From JBQTHD01 sp052390275 (GTDB lineage: Bacteria > Actinomycetota > Acidimicrobiia > Acidimicrobiales > AC-14): 64,000 nucleotides of DNA. This document shows, piece by piece, positions 34,503 to 44,010 of this stretch (the stretch's first letter is position 1; the number at the start of each line of letters is the position of its first letter). A program made the position numbers and the translations under genes. The notes below the pieces were generated by a model. The model searched no databases, was not told the DNA's origin, and worked only from the letters and a program-made list of their open reading frames with translations. The stretch covers positions 62,001 through 126,000 of the forward strand of contig JBQTHD010000010.1 of NCBI GenBank assembly GCA_052390275.1. Direction: 5' to 3'.

Positions 34503-36791
34503 TCAGGCCATTGCCGCCGAACTGCGCTTGGAGAAGGCGATGGCGCCGCCGAGGATGACCAGGGCGATGGCGGCGATGGCCAGGCTGGCCGGCCGGTTGT
34601 CGGCCAGGTTGATGATGGCCGGCAGCAGCAGCAACGACACAAGGTTCATCACTTTGATCAAGGGGTTCAGCGCCGGCCCGGCCGTGTCCTTGAACGGGTC
34701 ACCCACCGTGTCGCCGATGACCGCCGCCTTGTGGGCGTCGGAACCCTTGCCGCCCTCGTTGCCGTCCTCGATGTACTTCTTCGCGTTGTCCCAGGCGCCC
34801 CCGGCGTTGGACAGGAAGTTGGCCATGAGCTGGCCGGTCAGGATCACCGCCGCCAAAAATGCGCCCAGGGCCAGGTAGTTGATGCCGAAGCCGATGATCA
34901 CCGGGGTGAGTACCGCAAGGAGTGCCGGAGTGGCCAACTCCCGCAGAGAGGCGGCGGTGCAGATGTCGATCACCGGGCCGTAGTCGGGCCGCTTGGTGCC
35001 GGCCATGATCTGACCGTCGGCGAACTGGCGACGGACCTCCTGGACAACGGTGCCCGCCGTCCGGCTGACGGCGCGAATGGCCAGGGCACTGAACAAGAAC
35101 GCCACTGACCCGCCGATCAGCAAGCCGATGAAGGTCTTGGGGTCGGCCACGTTGATCTGGGTCAGGGGGTTCGCGAACAGGGCCGAGCCCTTCTCCTCGA
35201 TCCCGAGTTCTGCGGCGATGGTCTCGATGAAGCTGGCGAACAGGGCCACGGAGGCGATGACGGCGGAGCCGATGGCAAAGCCCTTTGTGACGGCTTTGGT
35301 GGTGTTGCCCACGGCGTCGAGGCTCACCATGATCTTTTGTGCCTCGCCCTCGAACTCACCCGACATCTCGGCGATGCCGGCGGCGTTGTCGGCCACCGGC
35401 CCGAAGGTGTCCTCGGACACGATCACCCCGGTGGTGGCCAGCATGCCCATACCGGTGAGGGCGACCAGGTAGAAGGTGAACTGGATGTTGCCCTGACCCA
35501 GCCCGATGGCCACTCCCAGGGCCCCGGCGATGGCGACGATGGCCCATACGGAACTCTCCAGGCCCGAGGAGATGCCCGACAGCACGGTGGTGGCCGGCCC
35601 AGTCCGGGCCGCCTCGGCGATCTCCCTGACCGGTTTGGTCTCGGTCGAGGTGAAGTACTCGGTCAGGCGGCTCGCCACCTGGGCCAGGACCAGGCCGATG
35701 ACCACGGCTGCGAACACCCTCCAACCCTCGTTGCCGTTCTCGTTGCCGACGTAGAAGAAGGCCACGGCCCCGGTTCCGGCCACAGTCAGCAGGCTGGCGG
35801 TGAGGAATCCCCGGTTGATGGGTGCCATGGCCGAGCGGTCCTTGGGCGTGGCCTTGACTGCGTAGATGCCGACGATGGATGCCAGCACCCCAATGGCCCG
35901 GGCGACGACGGGGAAGACCAAGCCGAGGGCCGGGTTGGCGCCGATCGATTCGAAAGCGGCCACGCCCAGGATGATGGAGGCGACCAGAGTGACTTCGTAG
36001 CTTTCGAACAGGTCGGCGGCCATGCCGGCGCAGTCCCCGACGTTGTCCCCCACGTTGTCGGCAATGGTGGCCGGGTTGCGGGGGTCGTCCTCGGGAATGC
36101 CGGCCTCGACCTTGCCCACCAGGTCGGCGCCGACGTCGGCCGCCTTGGTGAAGATTCCGCCCCCCACCCGCAGGAACAGGGCCAGGAGCGAGCCACCGAA
36201 GCCGAACCCGACCAGGATCGCCGACGAGGTGTTCTGGAAGATCAGGATGATCACCGTGGCCCCCAGCAGGCCGAGACCGACCGTGAACATCCCGGCCACC
36301 CCCCCGGTGCGGAAGGCCACCTTCAGAGCAGCAGGCAGCGAACCGGTCCGAGCAGCGGCCGCCGTGCGCACGTTGCCCCGCACGGCCAGGCCCATGCCGA
36401 TGAACCCGGTCAGACCGGAAAGAAGGCATCCGGCCACAAAGGCCAAAGTTCGATAGATGCCCGATTCGATAAAGGACAGCGCCGTGGTGCCGTCGGGCTT
36501 GAGGACGGCCGTGGAGGTGAGGAAGACCACGATCACCAGAGGCACGACGATGACGGCGATGGTCTTGAACTGCCGCCGAAGGTAGGCCATGGCCCCCTCC
36601 TGGATGGCGGCGGCGATCTCCACCATCTTCGGTGTGCCCTGGTCGGCAGCCAGAACCCCCTTCATCAGGGAGAAACCCACACCCAGGGCAAGCAGGGCGG
36701 TGATGGCGGAGAAGATCAACCAGGCGAACTCGGTGCTTCCCAGTTCGAATGTCTGGTATCCGCCCTCAGCGGCCAGCAGTGAGGCGATCAT
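34503..36791 (-). CDS. hppA: Membrane-bound proton-translocating pyrophosphatase, K+-independent type
   Basis: Couples pyrophosphate hydrolysis to proton export. 762 residues with about 16 membrane helices. Catalytic loops are KAADVGADLVGKVEAGIPEDD with IADNVGDNVGDCAGM, and the C-terminal KAAVIGDTVGDPFKDTAGP. GNTTKA at the K+-site (Lys in place of Ala) points to the K+-independent class. The ATG overlaps the stop of the DtxR-family gene by four bases, an unusual coupling of a regulator with the pump. Confidence 0.96.
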   Translation of the reverse strand: MIASLLAAEGGYQTFELGSTEFAWLIFSAITALLALGVGFSLMKGVLAADQGTPKMVEIAAAIQEGAMAYLRRQFKTIAVIVVPLVIVVFLTSTAVLKPDGTTALSFIESGIYRTLAFVAGCLLSGLTGFIGMGLAVRGNVRTAAAARTGSLPAALKVAFRTGGVAGMFTVGLGLLGATVIILIFQNTSSAILVGFGFGGSLLALFLRVGGGIFTKAADVGADLVGKVEAGIPEDDPRNPATIADNVGDNVGDCAGMAADLFESYEVTLVASIILGVAAFESIGANPALGLVFPVVARAIGVLASIVGIYAVKATPKDRSAMAPINRGFLTASLLTVAGTGAVAFFYVGNENGNEGWRVFAAVVIGLVLAQVASRLTEYFTSTETKPVREIAEAARTGPATTVLSGISSGLESSVWAIVAIAGALGVAIGLGQGNIQFTFYLVALTGMGMLATTGVIVSEDTFGPVADNAAGIAEMSGEFEGEAQKIMVSLDAVGNTTKAVTKGFAIGSAVIASVALFASFIETIAAELGIEEKGSALFANPLTQINVADPKTFIGLLIGGSVAFLFSALAIRAVSRTAGTVVQEVRRQFADGQIMAGTKRPDYGPVIDICTAASLRELATPALLAVLTPVIIGFGINYLALGAFLAAVILTGQLMANFLSNAGGAWDNAKKYIEDGNEGGKGSDAHKAAVIGDTVGDPFKDTAGPALNPLIKVMNLVSLLLLPAIINLADNRPASLAIAAIALVILGGAIAFSKRSSAAMA

Positions 36792-37561
36792 GCCGATGCG
36801 TCCTTCCTGACGAAGATCTGATGAGCCAGCTTGTGGCCCAGGGTGCGGTCATGCCCGTCGACGTGGACGACCACTGGACCGTCGAAGGGGTGCTTCTCCC
36901 GAACCGTGACCCGCACCCCCGGGCGCAGGCCCAGGGTGTCGAGGAAGGCCACGACCTCGGCGTCGGTGGATCCCGGTACGGCCACCACCGCCTCGTCCCC
37001 GGGCTCCAGCCAGTACAGCGGCGGCAGAGACGGGATCTCGGCCACCTCCGGGGCTGGAATGGGAAAACCGTGGGGGCAGGCGGCCGGGCGATCCAGGGCC
37101 ACGTAGAGGCGGTCCTCGACCTCCTGGGGCAGTTCGTGTTCGAACCGGGTGGCCAGTTGGTCGGCCTGGTTCCAGGCGTAGCCCAACATGTCGGCCAGGA
37201 ACCGCTCCACAATCCGGTGGCGGCGGATGGCCCCGACCGCCACCACCCGACCCAGGGCCGTGAGTTCCACCCCCCGGTAGGGGCGATGATGGGCCAGGCC
37301 CCGCTCCGCCAACCTCTTGGCCGCGGCGGTGGCGGTGGCCGGGGCCACACCCAAACGTTCGGCCAGGACACCGGTGTGAGCTTCGCCTCCGCCGTCGGAG
37401 AGGCGGTAGATGGCCTTGAGAATCTCCCGCTCGGAACGGGAAACCTCGGTGGCGGCAGTGTCGGACGGATCGCCGGTCGCCGCCCGAGCCTTTGTTTCGG
37501 GGGACGCGGCTGCGGCGGGCGAAAGGGTCGCTTCGGGAGACCCGGTTGCAGTGGGCGCCAT
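36788..37561 (-). CDS. DtxR-family metal-dependent transcriptional regulator
   Basis: 257 residues from an ATG at 37561 (frame open to 37594). A Thr/Ala/Pro-rich N-terminus precedes the winged helix SRSEREILKAIYRLSDGGGEAHTGVLAERLGVAPATATAAAKRLAERGL. The dimerisation/metal domain follows with RRHRIVERFLADMLGYAWNQADQLA and FEHELPQEVEDRLY, containing the His/Glu/Cys positions (CPHGFPIP) typical of IdeR/MntR. A C-terminal SH3-like FeoA domain is present (GDEAVVAVPGSTDAEVVAFLDTLGLRPGVRVTV). Metal (Fe or Mn) cannot be chosen by eye. Divergent from the TrkA pair. Confidence 0.9.
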   Translation of the reverse strand: MAPTATGSPEATLSPAAAASPETKARAATGDPSDTAATEVSRSEREILKAIYRLSDGGGEAHTGVLAERLGVAPATATAAAKRLAERGLAHHRPYRGVELTALGRVVAVGAIRRHRIVERFLADMLGYAWNQADQLATRFEHELPQEVEDRLYVALDRPAACPHGFPIPAPEVAEIPSLPPLYWLEPGDEAVVAVPGSTDAEVVAFLDTLGLRPGVRVTVREKHPFDGPVVVHVDGHDRTLGHKLAHQIFVRKDASA

Positions 37562-37646
37562 CCTCGTTTCGACCAATACCAACTCAGGTTTCACCGGGCT
37601 GAAACCCTAGCTTCTGGAGGGAGAGTTTGTCTTTGGGCCGGGGAGC

Positions 37647-38387
37647 GTGTTGCATGGGCGGGTGCACGTCGTGGTGGTCGGATGCGGGCGCGTGGGCACC
37701 GAACTGGCCGTGGCCCTCGAGGCGGGGGGCCATACGGTGGCGATCATCGACAAGAACGCCCGGGCTTTCCGCAGCCTGCCCGGAACGTTCTCGGGAACCC
37801 AGATCCAGGGCTTCGGCTTCGACCGGGAAAGGTTGGCGGAGGCCGGCATCGAACGGGCTGACGCGTTGGCGGCGGTGACCAACGGGGACAACACCAATGT
37901 CCTCACGGCTCGCATAGCCAAGGAGACCTACGAGGTCGCCCATGTGGTCGCCCGGATCTATGACCCTCGGCGGGCTGTGATCTACCAGAGGCTGGGTATC
38001 GCGACGGTGGCCACCGTGTCCTGGACAACCGACCAGGTGATGCGCCGGCTTTTCCCCGCGGTTTCCGCTCTGGAGTGGAGCGACGCCACCGGTTCGGTCA
38101 GCCTGATCGAACGGGATCTTCCCGCCCATTGGGCCGGCCGTCGGGTGGCCGATCTGGGGGCGGCCGACCGATTCCGACCGGTGGCCCTGACCCGGGGCGG
38201 CCAGGCCCGGCTCTGCGGTCCCGACCTGATTGGTCAGGAGGGCGACGTGCTCCATCTGGCGGTTCGCTCCGATGCCCGCGACGAGTTGGACCAGCGATTC
38301 GCCTCAGGTGGGGCCGCGTCGGAGTCCACGAGGTCTCGGCCGGCCTCACCGGGATCGGTCACCGGTCACACGGAGGACGTCCGATGA
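37647..38387 (+). CDS. trkA: TrkA family K+ uptake regulatory protein
   Basis: 246 residues. RCK_N domain with the NAD(H)-binding VHVVVVGCGRVGTELAVALEAGGH and IDKNARAF, then RCK_C. The start is either the TTG at 37647, with GGGGAG upstream, or the GTG at 37662. It overlaps the second TrkA gene by four bases (ATGA), forming a two-gene regulator unit for a K+ channel or transporter whose gene is not in view. C-terminal 25 residues are Ser/Arg-rich. Confidence 0.9.
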   Translation: MLHGRVHVVVVGCGRVGTELAVALEAGGHTVAIIDKNARAFRSLPGTFSGTQIQGFGFDRERLAEAGIERADALAAVTNGDNTNVLTARIAKETYEVAHVVARIYDPRRAVIYQRLGIATVATVSWTTDQVMRRLFPAVSALEWSDATGSVSLIERDLPAHWAGRRVADLGAADRFRPVALTRGGQARLCGPDLIGQEGDVLHLAVRSDARDELDQRFASGGAASESTRSRPASPGSVTGHTEDVR

Positions 38388-39043
38388 GGGTGGCCATCGC
38401 CGGGGCCGGCAACGTGGGTGTTCACATCGCCTCGGATCTGCACGCCGCCGGCCACGACGTCCTCCTTATCGAGTCCGACCCCGATCTCGTGGCCCGCATG
38501 TCCCCCACGCTGGCCGTTCGGTGGGTCAACGCCGATGCCTGCGAGGTGTCGTCGCTGCATGCCGCCGGGCTCGCCCAGGTGGACGTCGTGGTGGCCGCCA
38601 CCGGTGACGACGAGGACAACCTCGTTATTTCCCTTTTGGCCAAGCAGGAGTTCGCCGTCCCCCGAGTGGTGGCCCGGGTGAACCACCCGCACAACGAGTG
38701 GCTGTTCAACGAGACCTGGGGTGTGGACGTGTCGGTGTCCACCCCTCACCTGCTCACCGCCCTGGTGGAGGAGGCGGTGTCGGTTGGAAGCCTGGTCCGG
38801 CTCCTGCAGTTCGGCGACGCCCGGTTGGTGGAGGTGACTCTGGCCCCGGATTCGCCCGCCGCTGGCAGCGTGATCAGCGAGTTGGGTGTTCCCCGGGACG
38901 CAACCATCGTGGCGGTTATTCGGGAGGGACATGTCATCGTTCCCCGGGGTGAGACCACCATGGCCCCCGGTGATGAGGTCCTGGCTCTGGTCACGGGCGA
39001 TGCCGAGGACGATCTCACGGCTGTCCTGGTCGGGCCTCCCTAG
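38384..39043 (+). CDS. trkA: TrkA family K+ uptake regulatory protein
   Basis: 219 residues. MRVAIAGAGNVGVHIASDLHAAGHDVLLIESD is a canonical RCK_N nucleotide-binding start, with DVVVAATGDDEDNLVISLLAKQ. RCK_C covers the last 80 residues (EVTLAPDSPAAGSVISELGVPRDATIVAVIREGHVIVPRGETTM). Coupled to the preceding TrkA gene, the two probably form a heteromeric ring. The usual Trk/Ktr membrane subunit is not in the window. Confidence 0.92.
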   Translation: MRVAIAGAGNVGVHIASDLHAAGHDVLLIESDPDLVARMSPTLAVRWVNADACEVSSLHAAGLAQVDVVVAATGDDEDNLVISLLAKQEFAVPRVVARVNHPHNEWLFNETWGVDVSVSTPHLLTALVEEAVSVGSLVRLLQFGDARLVEVTLAPDSPAAGSVISELGVPRDATIVAVIREGHVIVPRGETTMAPGDEVLALVTGDAEDDLTAVLVGPP

Positions 39044-39083
39044 AACTAGATCCCAAACGAGCGATGGGGCCCAGCAACAGGCG

Positions 39084-39443
39084 TCAGAGCAGTTCGTAGA
39101 TCGGGTTCAGAACCAGCAGGCGCCTGGTCGGGCCCTGGGGCAGTCCCCGTCCGCAGATCACCACCCGCTTCCCGGGGGAGATTCCGGCGATCTGGCGCCG
39201 TCCCGTCCAGGCCGCCACCAGGCTGGCAGTCCCATCAGAGATCACCGCTTCGAGCGAGGGCGACCCCGCCCGGGGAACTATGCGCAGGCTGGTGACCTCC
39301 CCCACCACCCGCATCTCCTGGCGGGCCTCGACGGCGGCGATGGCCGAACACCCCGGCTGAGTGGCACAAAAGTCGCGAAGACGGGCCCGGTCCAACTCGG
39401 CCACCGGGGTGTTGAGGCGGGAGAGAAGCTTTCGGAGGGCCAC
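39084..39443 (-). CDS. OB-fold nucleic acid-binding domain protein
   Basis: 119 residues. The OB fold is seen in MRVVGEVTSLRIVPRAGSPSLEAVISDGTASLVAAWTGRRQ and ISPGKRVVICGRG, the RecG/tRNA-anticodon-like layout. Small proteins of this kind are frequent beside trkA in actinobacteria; role unknown. Same strand and 24 bp after the anti-sigma-like gene. Confidence 0.8.
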   Translation of the reverse strand: MALRKLLSRLNTPVAELDRARLRDFCATQPGCSAIAAVEARQEMRVVGEVTSLRIVPRAGSPSLEAVISDGTASLVAAWTGRRQIAGISPGKRVVICGRGLPQGPTRRLLVLNPIYELL

Positions 39444-39467
39444 TCGGGGGGCTATTGGGGCCGGGGT

Positions 39468-40130
39468 CTAGAGGGCGTCAGCCGGGGGCGGCAAGGAGTT
39501 GGGATCCCCGGCGCCGTTGGCCTCTGCGCCGTTGGCCTCTGCGCCGTTGACCTCGATATCGAGCGCCTCAGCCCGGATGACCAGGCGGACCTGGGTGCCG
39601 GGGGAGGCATCGGAGAAGGCCACCTCGTCGACTAGGGCCCGGATGAGGGGAATTCCCAGACCCCGCTCGAACTCGAGGCGGGCCGGGTCGGTTACCGGGG
39701 GGTGCAGAGGCAGCGATGCGGGATCAAAGCCTCTCCCCCGATCGACCACGTCGACCTGAAGGGAACCGTCCTCGGCCCGGCAACGGACGGTGACCCGTTC
39801 GTTGGTCTGGGCGGCCCTGTGCGCTTCGATGGCGTTGGTTGCGGCTTCGGAAACGGCCAGACAGAGATCGTCCACCCGCTCGGTGCTGATGGGATGGCTG
39901 GGCAGAGCAGCCACGTTTGAGACCACCAACCTGGCCAGCGAGACGAATTCGGGCCGGGCGGGAATCTCCAGTTCCACCTGCTCCCCAGCCCATGGAGCCT
40001 GCTCCCCGTCTCGGGGGGCCTCTCCAGATTCACCGCCCGCCGCCCTTGCGGATTCCAACCCGCTGGGCGAGGTCCCTGGCGCAGGGACCCCGGCCGTTGG
40101 TACCTCGATGCGGCTCTGCGGTGCGATCAC
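39468..40130 (-). CDS. Anti-sigma factor-like GHKL ATPase (RsbW type)
   Basis: 220 residues from a GTG at 40130 (weak GGGGG upstream). An N-terminal Gly/Glu/Pro-rich region is followed by a HATPase_c domain: LCLAVSEAATNAIEAH (N box), VDVVDRGRGFDP (G1) and ERGLGIPLIRALVDEVAFSD (G2). The C-terminus carries a repeated GAEANGAEANGA. Such proteins bind and inhibit a stress sigma factor as serine kinases; no matching sigma or anti-anti-sigma gene is adjacent, although a sigma-70 gene lies at 49.7 kb. Confidence 0.82.
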   Translation of the reverse strand: MIAPQSRIEVPTAGVPAPGTSPSGLESARAAGGESGEAPRDGEQAPWAGEQVELEIPARPEFVSLARLVVSNVAALPSHPISTERVDDLCLAVSEAATNAIEAHRAAQTNERVTVRCRAEDGSLQVDVVDRGRGFDPASLPLHPPVTDPARLEFERGLGIPLIRALVDEVAFSDASPGTQVRLVIRAEALDIEVNGAEANGAEANGAGDPNSLPPPADAL

Positions 40131-40276
40131 GACGCCCCCGGCGGTGTGGTGTTGACGGGTTCGGTTACGACACCCTGACAACGAATCGGCCTGTAAGGAC
40201 CGAGGTTGCGGGTCTGCGCCCAACCTACCCAGAAGCTGACGTTTCGAGCCTACCGGGCCGAGACCCGAGGTTCGGA

Positions 40277-42079
40277 TCAGTCGCGGCCCGAGGTGTCCGG
40301 CGCCCAGGGGTCGCTTCCGAACCAGGGGTCCCCGGCGCCGGCGGCCACCCCGGCGGGCACCGGCCGACGCTGCGCCTCGTCGCTTTTTGCGGCCCGGGAG
40401 GGGCCCGATTCTGAGCGGCGCCGGGAGCGAGTCCGAGCATTACGGTCCGGGTCGGCGGCGAAGGCTTCATCCACTGCCTTGGCCTCGGCTTCCAGGTCGG
40501 CCTCGGAATAGCCCGAATTGAATCGGCCGGCCCTGGCGGGCCGTTTCCGTCCGCCCCGGGTGAACGGGCTGGCGTCGGGGTTGGGTGAAACCTCAGGCTC
40601 GTCGTCCCTCGACGAGTCAACCACTGAGGAGCGCCGAGCGCGGGGAGAGCGGGTGGTCGTCGAATAGGCCGCTGCCGGGTAGGCAGCCGAGTATCCCTGT
40701 GGATCGGGTCGGTCCGACGCCGTGGACTTGGGTTGGGATCCTGAGGGACCCAGCAGGGTGACGGTGGGCCGGGGCTGGTTGATGCGGGCCCGGTTGCGGC
40801 CACTATCGGTGGGGCCTCGGCCGGTTGCCGGTCTGGGCGACGGCAGGTCGTCGTAGTCCCTGCCCCCGCGACCGGCGGTGCTCGCCCCGATCGTTGACTG
40901 GGCGACCGACATAGGGCCAACCCCGCCCCTGGCCGGGAAGCGCAGCCGACTCGACAGCAGGCGCAGATGGCCGGCGAGGACCAGCAGGAACAAGCCGGCG
41001 GCAATGGGGACCAACGGCCGCCCCTGAGTGATCTGGTCGGCGTCACTGCCCAAGGCCAGGGAATCGGGCGGCAGAACCGCTTCGAGTTCGCCCGGTTCCT
41101 CCTCGAGGTCCTCCTCGGGAAGGGCACCAAAGGGCAGTTCGGGGTTGAACCCGGTGTCGGGCGCCTCGAGGATCTTGGGGGGCGGCGGGGGTTGGGCCGG
41201 AGGCTGGTTGGCCAGGAACTTGGAGATGGCCGGCCCCTTGGCGCTGCCCACCGCCGGCGGGGCGGTCGTGCCTGGGGTTCCGCCCGGGCCGGGAACGGCT
41301 CCGGAGCCGTCGGCCGGGATGGTGGTGGTCGGTACCGGCGGCGGGACGCTGGCGGTGGCCGGGCGGGAGGCCGGCGAGCCGATCGGTTCGGTCGGTCCTG
41401 CCCGGAAGGCCAGGACCTGGTAGCGGTACTCGCCGCCCAACGCCGCCGTGGTGGGATCGATCAGCAGGCAGCGGGCCGAACAGGTGGTGTGGGCAATACC
41501 TATGGGCACTCCGATCTGGAAGTACTGATCGGACCCGGGGTCGCTTCGAAAGACCCTGTAGCCGAGGATGTCCGCCTCGGTGTTGGGGGCCCAGGAGATC
41601 GTGACTCCCCCGTCCGCGTTGACCGTGGCTGACACCTGCTGGGGCGCCCGGGCGGGGGCGGCCACCGCGAACGCCTGAGAGTTGTCTCCACTGGCGTTGG
41701 CCAGACCCAACGTCCCGCTACCGGTCGCCTCGGCGGTGAAGGAGTAGTTGCCGTTGCGCGCCAGGTTGGGCGACCAGGTGAAGCTCACCGGGGCTGGTCT
41801 TTCGGGGGACTGGGTAGTGGTGGCCACCGCCGCCCCGCCCGCTGCCGGAACGACCCGCAGGGTGATGGTCTTGACCGTTGGAGCGGTGAGATTGAGAAGG
41901 GCCTGACCAGCCTTGACGGTCCCCCGCAGAGTCGGGGTGGAGGTGGTGACCGTGCCGGGATCGGTGATCTCCACCACCAGGCCCCGGTCGGTCCCCGCAG
42001 CGAGGGCCACCGGGGGGACGACCACGATGAGGGCGCCGGCCAGCCCCAAGGCAGCGAGAGCCCGGCGGGGCCGGATCAT
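40277..42079 (-). CDS. Exported fibronectin type III protein with C-terminal membrane segment
   Basis: 600 residues. Signal peptide ALAALGLAGALIVVVPPVALAAG. An Ig-like or bacterial-adhesin-type domain (GLVVEITDPGTVTTSTPTLRG) is followed by a fibronectin III domain (APQQVSATVNADGGVTISWAPNTEADILGYRVFRSDPG), a Pro-rich linker, then one membrane segment PLVPIAAGLFLLVLAGHLRLL and a long disordered cytoplasmic tail rich in Arg, Ser and Asp. Start overlaps the sortase stop (ATGA), so it is co-translated with the sortase and probably belongs to the same surface system. No sorting motif of its own. Confidence 0.8.
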   Translation of the reverse strand: MIRPRRALAALGLAGALIVVVPPVALAAGTDRGLVVEITDPGTVTTSTPTLRGTVKAGQALLNLTAPTVKTITLRVVPAAGGAAVATTTQSPERPAPVSFTWSPNLARNGNYSFTAEATGSGTLGLANASGDNSQAFAVAAPARAPQQVSATVNADGGVTISWAPNTEADILGYRVFRSDPGSDQYFQIGVPIGIAHTTCSARCLLIDPTTAALGGEYRYQVLAFRAGPTEPIGSPASRPATASVPPPVPTTTIPADGSGAVPGPGGTPGTTAPPAVGSAKGPAISKFLANQPPAQPPPPPKILEAPDTGFNPELPFGALPEEDLEEEPGELEAVLPPDSLALGSDADQITQGRPLVPIAAGLFLLVLAGHLRLLSSRLRFPARGGVGPMSVAQSTIGASTAGRGGRDYDDLPSPRPATGRGPTDSGRNRARINQPRPTVTLLGPSGSQPKSTASDRPDPQGYSAAYPAAAYSTTTRSPRARRSSVVDSSRDDEPEVSPNPDASPFTRGGRKRPARAGRFNSGYSEADLEAEAKAVDEAFAADPDRNARTRSRRRSESGPSRAAKSDEAQRRPVPAGVAAGAGDPWFGSDPWAPDTSGRD

Positions 42080-42702
42080 GACGCCAGGGGCTTTTCCACC
42101 CAGGTCCCCTGAACGATCAGCCGCTTGGCCGCCGATCCCCGGGGGTGGCAGGTGGTGAGCGTGACAGTTCGTTCGGAGGTGGCATCGAGCACCGACAGGT
42201 CGGTGGGCTCCACCACGAAGGGGTCCCGGCTTATGCGGTATGCGCAGGATCCCAGTGGGGTGCTCAGCTCGATGGTGTCTCCGGCCCGCAGCTTGTCGAG
42301 ATCCCCAAAGGGCCGGCCGTAGGTGGTGCGGTGCCCAGCGATGGCCACGTTGCCAACGTCACAGGGCAGGGCGGATTGGGGGTAGTGCCCGGCTCCGGCT
42401 CGCAGCGCACTGGGAGTGACTCCCTCGACCACCACTGCATCGACGTTCAGCCGGGCGATCTTGATGCGGGTGAGGCTGTCGCCGGTTTGGACCCGACGTT
42501 CCTCGTAGGCCTGCTTGAGTTGGGGACTGGTGATCTGGCGGCCCAGACGGTCCTGCACCTGGGACTGGTAGGCGTTGGTCATGAACGGGTACCCGACCAG
42601 GCCCAGGCCGCCGAGCAACAAGATGACCGAAGCGGCGGAGATGGCTCTCCGGGCCCAGGGGCGGGTCCGGAGAGCCTCGACGACGGGGCTACGGGTGGCC
42701 AT
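42076..42702 (-). CDS. Class E sortase
   Basis: Transpeptidase anchoring surface proteins to peptidoglycan. 208 residues with one N-terminal membrane segment (ISAASVILLLGGLGLVGYPF), the catalytic cysteine in TLTTCHPRG, the histidine in AIAGHRTTYGRPFGDLD and the arginine in AKRLIVQ. The class E assignment follows from actinobacterial type and the LAxTG-ended protein in the adjacent gene. It overlaps the fibronectin gene by four bases and follows the substrate gene by 33 bp. Confidence 0.9.
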   Translation of the reverse strand: MATRSPVVEALRTRPWARRAISAASVILLLGGLGLVGYPFMTNAYQSQVQDRLGRQITSPQLKQAYEERRVQTGDSLTRIKIARLNVDAVVVEGVTPSALRAGAGHYPQSALPCDVGNVAIAGHRTTYGRPFGDLDKLRAGDTIELSTPLGSCAYRISRDPFVVEPTDLSVLDATSERTVTLTTCHPRGSAAKRLIVQGTWVEKPLAS

Positions 42703-42735
42703 GGCTACGAAGTCCTGGTTCGGCGGCCGGACGGG

Positions 42736-44010
42736 TCAGGCTTCGACCGGCTGGCTGTTACCTGAGGGCCGGGCCAGGGTGAGGCGCCGGGTCATGAAGG
42801 CGGCCATGATCAGCGTGGCGCCAGCCAGCGGAAGCCAGGGGGCCCCACCGGTCTTGGCCAACTGGGGAACCGGCTGGATGACCTGCTGCTTGGACACGAT
42901 CTTGGCTCGCCCACCAACGGCGGCCTCGGCGTGAGCCAGTTCCAGTTTGATGCCGCCACTGATGCCCTTGAGCAGGTGGATCTTGACCCCGTCGGCTACC
43001 GCCGAGATGGCTCCGTCGGACTCACGCTTGGTGGATCCAGCTCCGAGGGAGATTTCCGACTCGAGCGGTGTGCCTTCCAACAGGCGAATGGGCTGGCCCA
43101 GTTTGATGGGGATCTCCAGGAGGTCCCCACCCAGGATGGGCAGGCCCACCTTGACGGTCGCGATGGCACCGTCGAAGGTGGCGTCGGCCTTGCCGCCGGC
43201 CCGGTCGAAGGTGGCGGTGGCTTTGGCCGAACCCACCACGATGGACAGCAGCGGACTGCCCCCCAGGGTCAGACCGGGCAGGACGTCGATCTGGGCCCCT
43301 TGGGCGTTGCCTTCGGAGGTGACCTTGCCGGCGGTGGTGGTTCCAGCCGCGGTGGAGTTGCCCAGCTTGATCGAAACCAGAGCGGTGGCCTTGGTCAGGC
43401 GCTCAACCAGGTCAGATACCGGGTCCTTGGTCGGGTCCAAGCCGACCAACTGTCCGACGAGGGGAAGCTGCAGGCCGCCGAGCACGGGCTGAACCACGGC
43501 CAGCACCGTTCCGAGCACCGGGCGCAGCAGGTCGATGACCGGCTGAAGCAACTGGAGGAGTTGTCCTCCGCCGATGTCGATGGCGGCCACAGTGCCCCGG
43601 CCCAGGGCCTGGGGACCATCGGCGTTGGTCGCCACGGCTGTTTCGCCGCAGGCCAACTCGACGTTGATGATGGACAGAGGCAGGTTGACGCCGCAGGACT
43701 TCGGCGGGGCCGAGGTCTGCCCGGCGGCGGCCACTTTGGCCTCACTGACCGTATTGGGAAGCAGGGCCACACCCGCGCCGGTGGCCTTGGCCGAGGGGCT
43801 GGAGTTGATCTCGATACCCGACGCGCCCACCGTCAGGTTCAAATTGAGCAGGGACAGTTCCAGGGCTCGAGCCAACGCGGTGGCCGCGTAGCTCTCGGTC
43901 TGGGTGACGGTCTCGACCTCTTTGGCTTGGGCTTGGGCCGGAGCCGCCAGCATGGTGCTGACAACGAAAGCGGCGACCAACCCCGAGCCGAGCCGACGAA
44001 GGATTTGCAT
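42736..44010 (-). CDS. LAxTG-anchored exported surface protein
   Basis: 424 residues from the ATG at 44010. A signal peptide (LGSGLVAAFVVSTMLAAPAQA) starts it, and the C-terminus has a complete cell-wall sorting signal: LAKTG, a hydrophobic run (PWLPLAGATLIMAAFM) and RR. The intervening region is beta-rich and has hydrophobic repeats (LLQPVIDLLRPVLGTVLAVVQPVLGGL); no family known to me. LAxTG is the motif class E sortases prefer, and the sortase gene is directly downstream. A helper or pilin-like surface protein is possible. Confidence 0.85.
   Translation of the reverse strand: MQILRRLGSGLVAAFVVSTMLAAPAQAQAKEVETVTQTESYAATALARALELSLLNLNLTVGASGIEINSSPSAKATGAGVALLPNTVSEAKVAAAGQTSAPPKSCGVNLPLSIINVELACGETAVATNADGPQALGRGTVAAIDIGGGQLLQLLQPVIDLLRPVLGTVLAVVQPVLGGLQLPLVGQLVGLDPTKDPVSDLVERLTKATALVSIKLGNSTAAGTTTAGKVTSEGNAQGAQIDVLPGLTLGGSPLLSIVVGSAKATATFDRAGGKADATFDGAIATVKVGLPILGGDLLEIPIKLGQPIRLLEGTPLESEISLGAGSTKRESDGAISAVADGVKIHLLKGISGGIKLELAHAEAAVGGRAKIVSKQQVIQPVPQLAKTGGAPWLPLAGATLIMAAFMTRRLTLARPSGNSQPVEA

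Noticed and set aside
35337..36782. Long frame antisense to hppA
   Set aside because: Composition is Gly/Asp/His-rich mirror of a membrane protein; no motifs.
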